From Streptomyces ferrugineus (GTDB lineage Bacteria; Actinomycetota; Actinomycetes; Streptomycetales; Streptomycetaceae): a stretch of DNA of 64,000 nucleotides. Below the pieces are notes generated by a model. The model searched no databases, was not told the origin of the DNA, and worked only from the letters and a program-made list of their open reading frames with translations. The translations under genes were made by a program, and so were the position numbers. Positions 35,860 to 43,238 of this stretch are shown in pieces (the stretch's first letter is position 1; each line of letters begins with the position of its first letter). The stretch covers positions 2,418,001-2,482,000 of the forward strand of contig NZ_CP063373.1 in NCBI RefSeq assembly GCF_015160855.1. The letters are read 5' to 3'.

Positions 35860-36153
35860 TCAGCCGTCGTCCCCGGGTTCGCCGCGGTCGTCGTCCGGGG
35901 TCTCGCGGTCGGGGGTGTCGTCATCGTCGTCACTCGGGGAGCCGTCGGTCACCGGGGGCCTGGACACCACCTCGTCGCTCGGTGTCGGGGTAGGTGTGGG
36001 CCGGGCGGGGGTGGGGGAGCCGCTGTCCAGCTCCACCCTGGGCGGGACCTTCGGCGACTCCGGCTGGTCGGTGAGGGCGAAGCTGGTCGCGGCGATGCCC
36101 AGCGGAATCGCCACTACGGCGGCCAGGGCCGCGATCCGGTGCGAGAAGACCAT
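35860..36153 (-). CDS. small secreted or anchored acidic protein
   Basis: A 97-residue protein with one N-terminal hydrophobic segment (IAALAAVVAIPLGIAATSFAL), a Pro/Thr linker (PTPARPTPTPTP) and an Asp-rich tail (GSPSDDDDDTPDRETPDDDR). It looks exported, perhaps held by an uncleaved signal helix. It is directly upstream of the kinase and regulator genes, in the same direction, with 4 bases between stop and kinase start. An accessory role in sensing is possible; metal or cation binding by the acidic tail is speculation. Confidence 0.65.
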   Translation of the reverse strand: MVFSHRIAALAAVVAIPLGIAATSFALTDQPESPKVPPRVELDSGSPTPARPTPTPTPSDEVVSRPPVTDGSPSDDDDDTPDRETPDDDRGEPGDDG

Positions 36154-36235
36154 GCGGCCGATCCTGCCCCCGGCACCCGGCGGCGCGGATGAGCCCAGGA
36201 TGAAGAACTCTTCATCCCGAGCGTCGCCACAGCTG

Positions 36236-36517
36236 TCAGCTGTCCAGGCCGATCGCGAACGCGGCCTCGATGTCGTGCTGGGAGTAGGTACGGAACGCCA
36301 CGTGCGTGTCCGTCCCCTCGACGCCGGGGATCTTGCTGATCCGGCCGGGGATGACCTCGGCGAGGTCCTCGTGCTCCTTCACCCGCACCATGGCGATCAG
36401 GTCGTAGGTGCCGGTGACGGAGAAGACCTCGGTCACGTTCTCCAGCGAAGCGATCCGCTCCGCGATCTCGGGGATCCGGTCCACGCTGGTCTTGATCAGG
36501 ACGATCGCGGTGATCAC
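36236..36517 (-). CDS. Lrp/AsnC ligand-binding (RAM) domain protein
   Basis: A 93-residue stand-alone RAM domain with the alternating beta-alpha fold (start MITAIVLIKTSVDRIPEIAERI; VFSVTGTYDLIAMVRV in the middle). The helix-turn-helix of full Lrp/AsnC regulators is missing. Such proteins form octamer-like rings that bind amino acids; it may modulate a full-length Lrp partner. Confidence 0.85.
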   Translation of the reverse strand: MITAIVLIKTSVDRIPEIAERIASLENVTEVFSVTGTYDLIAMVRVKEHEDLAEVIPGRISKIPGVEGTDTHVAFRTYSQHDIEAAFAIGLDS

Positions 36518-36559
36518 GGCTGGTTCTCTCCCTCGGGGGCCGCTGCTGGGGCTCTCACC

Positions 36560-37336
36560 CTACTCGCGGTCCAGATGGCTCGGTTGCTGTGCCTTCCCGG
36601 GGGTCGTCCCCCGGGAAGGCACAGCAGTCGGCCGCCCGAACCGGGCCCACGCGTAGCCGAAGCCCAGCCCGAACCCCACCAGGTGCGCCAGATACGCCAC
36701 CCCCGGCCCCTGGCCCGCCCGCTCCGCCGCCACCCACTGGAGCGCCACCCAGAAGGGCAGCACCACCCACGCCGGGAAGCGCAGCGGCAGGAAGAGCAGG
36801 AACGGCAGCAGGCTTGTCACCCGCGCTCCGGGGAAGAGGAACAGGAACGCGCCGAGGACCGCCGAGATCGCCCCCGACGCGCCGACCAGGGACTGGGTGG
36901 AGTCGTCGTTCGCGGCGGCGTAGCCCAGCAGGGCCAGATAGCCGCAGCCGAGAGAGAAGAGCGTGAACTGGACGCGGCCCATCCGCTCCTCGGTCATCGC
37001 GCCGAAGACGTAGAGGAAGAGCATGTTGCCGAGCAGGTGCACCCAGCTGCCGTGCACGAACAGGGCCGTCGCGGGAGTGAGGGCGGCCCGGGGCGCGCCC
37101 TCGAACAGTTCCGCGGGCACCACACCCCAGCGGTGGAAGTAGGCCCGCTGCGCGGCGATCAGCCCCTCGCCGGAGCCGTACGCCGGATTGAGCCCCGCCG
37201 CCGGGCCGAGCAGGAAGAGCAGACAGCACAGGGCGATCAGCCCGTGCGTCACCGGCGCCGACGACCGCGGGACCGACCGGCTCGCCGCCCTGGCGAACCG
37301 GGCCCGAAAACGCGCCACGCTCCAGTTGCCGATCAT
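36560..37336 (-). CDS. rhomboid family intramembrane serine protease
   Basis: Membrane protease of 258 residues with six or so helices. Rhomboid residues are visible: Asn104 (HLLGNMLFLYVFG), nucleophile Ser154 (VGASGAISAV) and His218 (YLAHLVGFGLGF). A GMTEERMG-like loop reads GAMTEERMG. I chose the ATG at 37336; a longer frame to 37444 is possible and no clear ribosome site helps. The C-terminal codons contain a perfect 19-bp inverted repeat. Confidence 0.85.
   Translation of the reverse strand: MIGNWSVARFRARFARAASRSVPRSSAPVTHGLIALCCLLFLLGPAAGLNPAYGSGEGLIAAQRAYFHRWGVVPAELFEGAPRAALTPATALFVHGSWVHLLGNMLFLYVFGAMTEERMGRVQFTLFSLGCGYLALLGYAAANDDSTQSLVGASGAISAVLGAFLFLFPGARVTSLLPFLLFLPLRFPAWVVLPFWVALQWVAAERAGQGPGVAYLAHLVGFGLGFGYAWARFGRPTAVPSRGTTPGKAQQPSHLDRE
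36585..36626. repeat. perfect 19-bp inverted repeat inside rhomboid gene
   Basis: Arms TGCTGTGCCTTCCCGGGGG and CCCCCGGGAAGGCACAGCA surround a TCGT loop. It encodes residues near the C-terminus of the rhomboid protein, before the stop at 36560. In mRNA it would be a very stable hairpin. Confidence 0.85.
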
Positions 37337-37501
37337 GGCTACAGAGCATGACGTAACAGGACGCAGTGGCACAGACCGCCTCGCCGCCCCGGACGGACGG
37401 GCGACGAGTACCCGCCAGGCCGTAGGGTTACGAGCCACACGCACCGGGGTGCCGGAGCGTCGCGGACAATAGAAGACCTAGAAGGAAAGAGCACAGTCAC
37501 G

Positions 37502-37741
37502 ATGACGGTTCCTCTGCCCACCGAGACGACGCGGTGGCGCTGCACCCTCTGCGGCAACCTCACGCGTTTCGACGTGACGCGCTCGTCCAGGGTCGTGGAG
37601 TACGTGCACCTCGATCTGGCCGGTGAGCCCAAGGTCGAGGAGCGCGAGGTGCTCAGTGAGACGATCGAGTCGGTGCGCTGCCGCTGGTGCAATGCCGTGG
37701 ACAAAGTGGAACTCGTGGACAGGCCGGGCGCCGGCTCCTGA
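37502..37741 (+). CDS. small zinc-ribbon-like protein
   Basis: A 79-residue protein with two CxxC pairs (RCTLCGN and RCRWCNA) about 45 residues apart, as in a zinc ribbon. Between them is an acidic segment. AAGGAAAGAG lies upstream of the ATG. Its function is unknown; it precedes the NYN-domain gene by 37 bases on the same strand, so the two may be co-transcribed. Confidence 0.8.
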   Translation: MTVPLPTETTRWRCTLCGNLTRFDVTRSSRVVEYVHLDLAGEPKVEEREVLSETIESVRCRWCNAVDKVELVDRPGAGS

Positions 37742-37778
37742 CAGGAGAGGTCCCCGTACAGACATTGGGGTGTGACGG

Positions 37779-39122
37779 ATGGTGGAGACACAAGGCGGGG
37801 GGCCGGGCGACGGCGCCGCCGAGGTGCTCGACCGTCCGCTGCCCGACGGCGTACGGCGCAGGGTCGTGCAGATCGTGTCCGACGGCTTCGGCAGTCTGAC
37901 CGTCGGCGAACTGCCCGCGCAGCTTCGGCAGTACGCCAGATTCGCGCCGAACCGCCGCGCCAAGTTCGCCGGCAACGCGATGGCCGCCGCGCTGGAGACC
38001 GATCCGCTGTTCCGCCAGCGCATCGGTGAGAAGCTCAGAGAGGCCCAGCCGGAACTCGCCGGTGCCCTCGACTCCGGCTCGGCGCCCCCGGCCGCGGACC
38101 CGCTCGACGTGGCGGCCGCGGCCTATGTTCTGCGGCCCACCGGCTGGGTCAAGCTGGTCACCGCGGCCGGCGAGGAGGCCCAGCGGGCCGACGCCGAGCG
38201 TGCCGACGAGGAGACCCGCGCCGAACTGGAGCGGCTGCGCGACGAGCTCGACCACGCCCGGGAACACACCCGGCACGAGACCGAACGGCTGCGCGCCGAC
38301 CTGGACGCGGCCAAGAAGGAAGCGGAATCGCTTCACCGGAAACTGCGCTCCGCCCTCAGCGACGTCAAGCGCGGCGAGGCCGCCCTGCGCAAGGTCCAGA
38401 GCGAGATCGAGACCGTGCGCGCCGAGGGACACGCCCAGGTCTCCGCGGCCGAGAGCGAGACCCGGCGGCTCAAGGCGCGGCTCGGGGAGGCCGAGGCCGC
38501 CCTGGAGGCCACGCGCAGAGCGGCACGCGAGGGGCGCAGCGTCGAGGACATGCGCGTACGGCTGCTCCTGGACACCCTCCTGGACGCCACCCAAGGGCTG
38601 CGCAGGGAGCTGGCGTTGCCGCCGGTCTCCGTACGGCCCGCCGAGACCGTGGACGCGGTCGAACCGGGACGTATGACCCCGAAGGACATCGCCGCCCGGG
38701 CGCTGTCCGAGAACGACCCCGCGATCCTCGACCAGCTTCTCGCCCTGCCCCAGGCCCACTTGGTGGTCGACGGCTACAACGTCACCAAGACCGGCTATCC
38801 CCAGATGCCCCTGGAGAAGCAGCGGCTGAGGCTCCTCGGCCAGCTCTCCCAGCTCGCCGCGCAGACCGGCGCCGAGGTGACCTGTGTCTTCGACGGGGCC
38901 GAGCTGGCCGCGCCGGTGCTGCTCGCGCCGCCGCGCGGGGTGCGGGTGCTGTTCTCCAAGCCGGGCGTGACCGCCGACGAGCTGATCCGCCAGCTCGTGC
39001 GCGCCGAGCCGCCCGGCCGTCCGGTCATCGTGGCCTCGACCGACCGCGAGGTCGCCGACGGGGTGGCCCGGGCCGGGGCCCGCCCGGTGGCTTCTGCGGT
39101 GCTTCTGAAGCGACTGTCCTGA
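37779..39122 (+). CDS. NYN-domain (PIN-like nuclease) protein with coiled coil
   Basis: A 447-residue protein. An N-terminal helical domain (1-115) is followed by a long charged coiled coil (about 125-255, rich in Glu, Arg and Ala). The C-terminal NYN/YacP-like domain (about 315-445) has the acidic motif VVDGYNVTKTGYP, then VTCVFDGAE and VIVASTDREVADGV. The acidic residues would bind metal for RNA cleavage. The substrate is unknown. The start may be the ATG at 37779 or the next codon, a GTG. Confidence 0.82.
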   Translation: MVETQGGGPGDGAAEVLDRPLPDGVRRRVVQIVSDGFGSLTVGELPAQLRQYARFAPNRRAKFAGNAMAAALETDPLFRQRIGEKLREAQPELAGALDSGSAPPAADPLDVAAAAYVLRPTGWVKLVTAAGEEAQRADAERADEETRAELERLRDELDHAREHTRHETERLRADLDAAKKEAESLHRKLRSALSDVKRGEAALRKVQSEIETVRAEGHAQVSAAESETRRLKARLGEAEAALEATRRAAREGRSVEDMRVRLLLDTLLDATQGLRRELALPPVSVRPAETVDAVEPGRMTPKDIAARALSENDPAILDQLLALPQAHLVVDGYNVTKTGYPQMPLEKQRLRLLGQLSQLAAQTGAEVTCVFDGAELAAPVLLAPPRGVRVLFSKPGVTADELIRQLVRAEPPGRPVIVASTDREVADGVARAGARPVASAVLLKRLS

Positions 39123-39333
39123 ATCAGTCAACGTACAGGCGCAATGCCCGAATTGACCCGACCGGTGCGCAACGTAGCGTCAAGCCAGGGTCACGGCTTG
39201 TGAGTTGTGTGTAAAGAATGCAGGGTGTGACGAGAATTTTCTTCTGAGGATTTGATCTGATCACACGAGGCTCACTAGGGTCTGGCGTCGAACCTCCGAG
39301 CGGGTGATCACTCAGAAGAAGGAGTTCACCTCC

Positions 39334-40368
39334 GTGGCGTCCCACCGTCGACCCAAGCAGCCGAGCCGAGCGCGCGTGACCGTGCTCACCACTGCGGCTG
39401 CTGCAGCCGTGGCCATCAGTTCGCAGGCGGCCAACGCGGCCCCGAGCGAGAAGCCGAGCAAGGACGAGGTCAAGGCCAAGGTCGACAAGCTCTACGAGGA
39501 GGCGGAGCACGCCACCGAGGAGTACAACGGGGCCAAGGAGAAGCAGGGGAAGCTCCAGAAGGAGATCTCCACCATCCAGGACAACGTCGCGCGCGGTCAG
39601 GAGGACCTGAACGAGCTGCGCGACTCCATGGGCCTGGCGGCCGCCGCCCAGTACCGCACGGGCAGCATCGACTCCTCCGTCCAGCTCTTCCTGTCCTCCG
39701 ACCCGGACGACTACCTGGACAAGGCGTCCACGCTGGACCAGCTCAGCGCTCAGCAGGTCGAGTCGCTGAAGAAGGTCCAGGAGAAGCAGCGCGAACTCGC
39801 CCAGCAGCGCGCCGAGGCCGCCGAGAAGCTGAAGGACCTCTCCTCCACCCGCGCCGAACTGGGCAAGAAGAAGCAGCAGGTCCAGGCCAAGCTCGCCGAG
39901 GCGCAGAAGCTGCTCAACACCCTCACGGCCGCGGAGAAGGCCGCCCTCGCCGCCGCGGAGGAGCGCGCCAGCCGTTCCTCGGCCGAGCGCGTGGACCTCG
40001 GCAACACCGCCCCCGCCTCGGGCCGCGCCATGGCCGCCTTCCAGGCCGCCCAGAGCAAGATCGGCTCGCCCTACGTCTACGGCGCCTCCGGCCCGTCCTC
40101 CTTCGACTGCTCGGGCCTGACCTCCTGGGCCTTCGCCCAGGCCGGCGTCTCCATCCCGCGCACCTCGCAGGCCCAGGCCAGTGCCGGTACGCGCATCTAC
40201 AGCCAGTCCCAGCTCAAGGTCGGAGACCTGGTCCTCTTCTACGGCGACCTGCACCACATCGGCTTCTACGCGGGCAACGGCCAGATCCTGCACGCCCCGC
40301 GCACCGGCACGGTCGTCCGCTACGAGTCGATCAACAACATGCCGTTCCAGTTCGGCGTCCGCATCTGA
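39334..40368 (+). CDS. secreted NlpC/P60 peptidoglycan hydrolase (RipA-like)
   Basis: Exported D,L-endopeptidase-type hydrolase, 344 residues. A signal peptide (Arg-rich start, TTAAAAAVAISS, then AANAA-P) precedes a long coiled coil (about 45-220) that may keep the enzyme inactive. The NlpC/P60 domain has the catalytic Cys in SSFDCSGLTSW and His in DLHHIGFYAG. I chose the GTG at 39334 because AAGGAG lies upstream; a GTG at 39304 precedes that site. A paralogue follows after an IS scar. Confidence 0.9.
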   Translation: MASHRRPKQPSRARVTVLTTAAAAAVAISSQAANAAPSEKPSKDEVKAKVDKLYEEAEHATEEYNGAKEKQGKLQKEISTIQDNVARGQEDLNELRDSMGLAAAAQYRTGSIDSSVQLFLSSDPDDYLDKASTLDQLSAQQVESLKKVQEKQRELAQQRAEAAEKLKDLSSTRAELGKKKQQVQAKLAEAQKLLNTLTAAEKAALAAAEERASRSSAERVDLGNTAPASGRAMAAFQAAQSKIGSPYVYGASGPSSFDCSGLTSWAFAQAGVSIPRTSQAQASAGTRIYSQSQLKVGDLVLFYGDLHHIGFYAGNGQILHAPRTGTVVRYESINNMPFQFGVRI

Positions 40369-40443
40369 CCCCGGCCGCACGCCTGCAAGATCAACACAGG
40401 GTGCCGCCCGAACGAGCGAATTACGGCACCACCGCCTGACCCC

Positions 40444-40479
40444 ACGCCCCGCCCATGACCTGCGTCAGAGGCGGGGCGT
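40444..40479 (+). terminator. hairpin terminator after NlpC/P60 gene 1
   Basis: Perfect 10-bp arms ACGCCCCGCC and GGCGGGGCGT with a 16-base loop, followed by CACTTTGTG. Confidence 0.7.
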
Positions 40480-40565
40480 CACTTTGTGTGCCCGCCAAGG
40501 CCGTTGGTCGTCGTCCGCCCGTATGGCTAGCATCGCCGCGTCCGTCGGCGGAAGCCGTCGGGCCT

Positions 40566-40714
40566 ACCGCCGGACGGGCGGAAAGTCACGCCTGCGGAGG
40601 CCGCGTGGGACCAGCCCTGATGGGTCGGCGACGGCCTGTGAAACAGGAACCCGCGGTGGCATCGCGAGTCGGTGCGGACCAGAATCTCCCGCCCCCGGGC
40701 CGGAGAGGACGTCA
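40566..40714 (+). pseudogene. relic of IS200/IS605 tnpB 3' end and right end
   Basis: Lies in the 419-base gap between two NlpC/P60 genes. One frame reads ACGGRVGP then RRRPVKQEPAVAS, as at the C-terminus of streptomycete TnpB proteins. At DNA level GTGAAACAGGAACCC (40638), then GAATCTCCC and GGAGAGGACGTCA (to 40714) match the usual IS605 right-end/omega-RNA tail pattern GTGAAGCAGGAACCC...GAATCCCC...GGAGGATGTCA. A TCTCC/GGAGA hairpin is kept. The rest of tnpB and the left end are gone. The relic frame is open into the downstream NlpC/P60 gene. I judged this by recall of the family. Confidence 0.6.
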
Positions 40715-40787
40715 GTGTCCGCCGCGTTTCCCCCGGCACCCGGGGGAGACCGGTGGCGTCCGGCACGTGAAAGGAGAGCGGCTTCCC

Positions 40788-41801
40788 GTGGGGACCCATC
40801 GTCGCCTTGCAACGCCCGGTTTCGACCGGGGCGCCAACGCAGCGCTCTGCGTCATGTCGGCCGCCGCCGCGGCCCTCGGAGTCACGCCGGCCACGGCCGC
40901 GCCACAGGACGACACCCGGGCCAAGGTGGACCGCCTCTACACGGAGGCCGAGAAGGCCACCGAGGCCTACAACCGGGCCGACGAGCGCGCCGACCGGCTC
41001 CGTGAGCAGGTGGGCAGGGCCCAGGACCGGATCGCCCGGCAGCAGGAGGACATCAACTCCATGCGGGACGTGCTCGGTTCGCTGGCCGGCGCCCAGTACC
41101 GCTCCGGCGGCCTCGACCCCTCCCTCGCCCTGCTGCTCTCCGACGACCCGGAGGACTACCTCGACAAGGCCGCCGCGCTCGCCCGGATCACCGCCCACCA
41201 GGCCGGCGAGCTCAAGAAGCTCCAGGACGCCATGCGCCTGCTCGCCCAGGAGCGCTCCGAGGCGACCGAGAAGCTCGTCGAGCTGGAGAAGAGCCGCCAG
41301 GCCGTCGCCGCACACAAGCGGACCGTGGAGCGCAAGCTCGCCGAGGCCCGCAGGCTGCTGAACTCCCTGACGGCGAGCGACCGCGCCGCCTACGACCGCG
41401 CCTCCCGCTCCGGCCGTACGGACCTGCCCGACTTCGGCAGCGTCGTCGCGCCCTCGGGCCGGGCCGCGGCCGCCGTCGCCGCCGCCCGGTCCGCGGTCGG
41501 CCGGCCGTACGTCTGGGGCGCCAACGGGCCCTCCGGCTTCGACTGTTCGGGCCTGATCCAGTGGTCGTACAGCCAGGCCGGCGTCTCCCTGCCGCGCACC
41601 TCGCAGGGCCAGCGGTACGCCGGCCGGCAGGTCCCGCTGTCCGAGGCCCAGCCCGGCGACGTCGTCACCTACCGCTCCGACGCCAGCCATGTCGGGATGT
41701 ACATGGGCAACGGCCAGGTGATCCACGCGCCCTACCCCGGCGCGCCGGTGCGCTACGACCCGGTGGGCATGCTGCCGGGGGCGACGGTCACGAGGGTCTG
41801 A
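40788..41801 (+). CDS. secreted NlpC/P60 peptidoglycan hydrolase, paralogue 2
   Basis: A 337-residue paralogue of the gene at 39334 with the same design: export signal (start VGTHRRLATPG; AAAAALGVTPATAAP), coiled coil (about 45-200) and NlpC/P60 domain with catalytic Cys in SGFDCSGLIQW and His in SDASHVGMYMG. The GTG at 40788 has AAGGAGAG about 10 bases upstream. The frame is open back to 40455, but that part is IS-derived. Two diverged tandem copies suggest an old duplication. Confidence 0.9.
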   Translation: MGTHRRLATPGFDRGANAALCVMSAAAAALGVTPATAAPQDDTRAKVDRLYTEAEKATEAYNRADERADRLREQVGRAQDRIARQQEDINSMRDVLGSLAGAQYRSGGLDPSLALLLSDDPEDYLDKAAALARITAHQAGELKKLQDAMRLLAQERSEATEKLVELEKSRQAVAAHKRTVERKLAEARRLLNSLTASDRAAYDRASRSGRTDLPDFGSVVAPSGRAAAAVAAARSAVGRPYVWGANGPSGFDCSGLIQWSYSQAGVSLPRTSQGQRYAGRQVPLSEAQPGDVVTYRSDASHVGMYMGNGQVIHAPYPGAPVRYDPVGMLPGATVTRV

Positions 41802-41897
41802 CGGGGTGCGCCTGCCTCGTTCGAACGCGGGTGCCATCCCGGCGTCGATCCGAACGCGGGTCTGACCAGCGCGCCCTCTCCGCCGTACGATCGGGAA

Positions 41898-43091
41898 GTG
41901 GCTGGTCGTGGGCGGGCGTCGGGAGCGCGAGTCGTCGTGGCGCTCTGCCTGCTGCTCGTCTCCCTGGTGGGCTGCGGCGGACGGACCGCCACCGACAGCG
42001 CCAAGGCCGAGGTGCAGCGCCTCCTGGACCGGCGGGCCGCCGCGATCGTCGACCACGACGAGGCCGCGTATCTGCGCACGGGCGCGCGGGGCTGGTTCGA
42101 CAACCTGCGCGCGGTTCCCCTCGCCGACTGGTCCTACCGGCTGACCGGCCTGCGCCGCACCGGCGACACGGCCCGCGCCGACGCCGAGCTGCGCTACCGC
42201 GTCCAGGGCTACGACCGGGCGCCCGTCCGGGTCGGCCGTGCCCTGAGCCTGGCGCAGGACGCGCAGGGCGACTGGTACGTCGAGTCCGAGCGCCCCGCCA
42301 AGGGCTCCGCCCAGCAGCTCTGGGACCAGGGCGCGGTGCGCGTCGTACGCGGCGAGGACAGCCTCGTCCTGGGCGTCGGACAGTCCCGGGACCGGCTGCG
42401 GGCGTACGCGGAGCTGGCCGACCGCGCGGTGCCGGCCGTGTCCCAGGCGTGGGGCACCGACTGGGCCCGGCATGTCGTCGTCCTGGTGCCGAAGTCGCTG
42501 GCCGGCATGGCGGGGCTGCTCGGCGCGCCCGAGTCGTCCTACCGCGGGATCGCCGCGGTCACCACCGGCGAGACCGGCGCCCCGGCCGGTGCCCCCGCGG
42601 ACCGGATCATCCTCAATCCCGACGCGTACGGCGTCCTCGGCGGCACCGGCCAGCAGGTCGTCCTCACCCACGAGACCACGCACGTCGCCACCCGCGCCCA
42701 CACCACCCCGGCGACCCCGCTGTGGCTCTCCGAGGGCTACGCCGACTGGGTCGGCTACCTCGGCGCCGGCCGCTCCCCGTCCCAGGCGGCCCCCGAACTG
42801 CGCGACACGGTGGCCGAGGACCGCATCCCCCGGAGCCTGCCCGCCGACGCGGACTTCGGCTTCGGCGGCGACGCGACCAGGCTGGCCCGGGCCTACGAGG
42901 GCGGCTGGATGGCCTGCCGGCTGATCGCCGACCGCTGGGGCGAGGTCAGACTCGCCGACTTCTACCGCGCGGTCGGCGCCCACAAGGAGCGCGCGGGAGC
43001 GGTCGAGGGCGCCCTGAAGGACGTCCTCGGCATCTCGCTGGAGGAGTTCACGACGCGGTGGCGGGAGTATCTGCGGGCCCAGCTCGGCTGA
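41898..43091 (+). CDS. lipoprotein with gluzincin-type HExxH domain
   Basis: A 397-residue putative exported lipoprotein (hydrophobic segment VVVALCLLLVSLVGC). The N-terminal half (about 30-150) looks like an NTF2-like/Cys-free alpha-beta domain. The C-terminal half has a zinc-protease motif HETTH (His258, Glu259, His262) and a downstream Glu279 in WLSEGYADW, the gluzincin pattern of peptidase MA-like proteins. The substrate is unknown. The GTG at 41898 has TACGAT ending 6 bases upstream, so translation may be leaderless. Confidence 0.75.
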   Translation: MAGRGRASGARVVVALCLLLVSLVGCGGRTATDSAKAEVQRLLDRRAAAIVDHDEAAYLRTGARGWFDNLRAVPLADWSYRLTGLRRTGDTARADAELRYRVQGYDRAPVRVGRALSLAQDAQGDWYVESERPAKGSAQQLWDQGAVRVVRGEDSLVLGVGQSRDRLRAYAELADRAVPAVSQAWGTDWARHVVVLVPKSLAGMAGLLGAPESSYRGIAAVTTGETGAPAGAPADRIILNPDAYGVLGGTGQQVVLTHETTHVATRAHTTPATPLWLSEGYADWVGYLGAGRSPSQAAPELRDTVAEDRIPRSLPADADFGFGGDATRLARAYEGGWMACRLIADRWGEVRLADFYRAVGAHKERAGAVEGALKDVLGISLEEFTTRWREYLRAQLG

Positions 43092-43238
43092 TCGGGCGCG
43101 GTGCCGGGGCTCGGCCGACGGATGGGCGCCCCGCCGTCGGCCGCCGAGGTCGGGCGGCCTCACCGGGCTCAGAGCCGGTGTCACCTCCCCGGACGGGCGC
43201 GCGACGCCTGGCACGCACTCCCCCAGAGGGGGCACCTC

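Noticed and set aside
39123..39333. Possible ydaO (c-di-AMP) riboswitch upstream of the first NlpC/P60 gene
   Set aside because: Some Streptomyces cell-wall hydrolase genes have one, but the conserved aptamer blocks are not found here or at 40480-40787.
40455..40787. Upstream in-frame extension of the second NlpC/P60 protein
   Set aside because: It reads through the IS relic; the export signal and ribosome site place the start at 40788.
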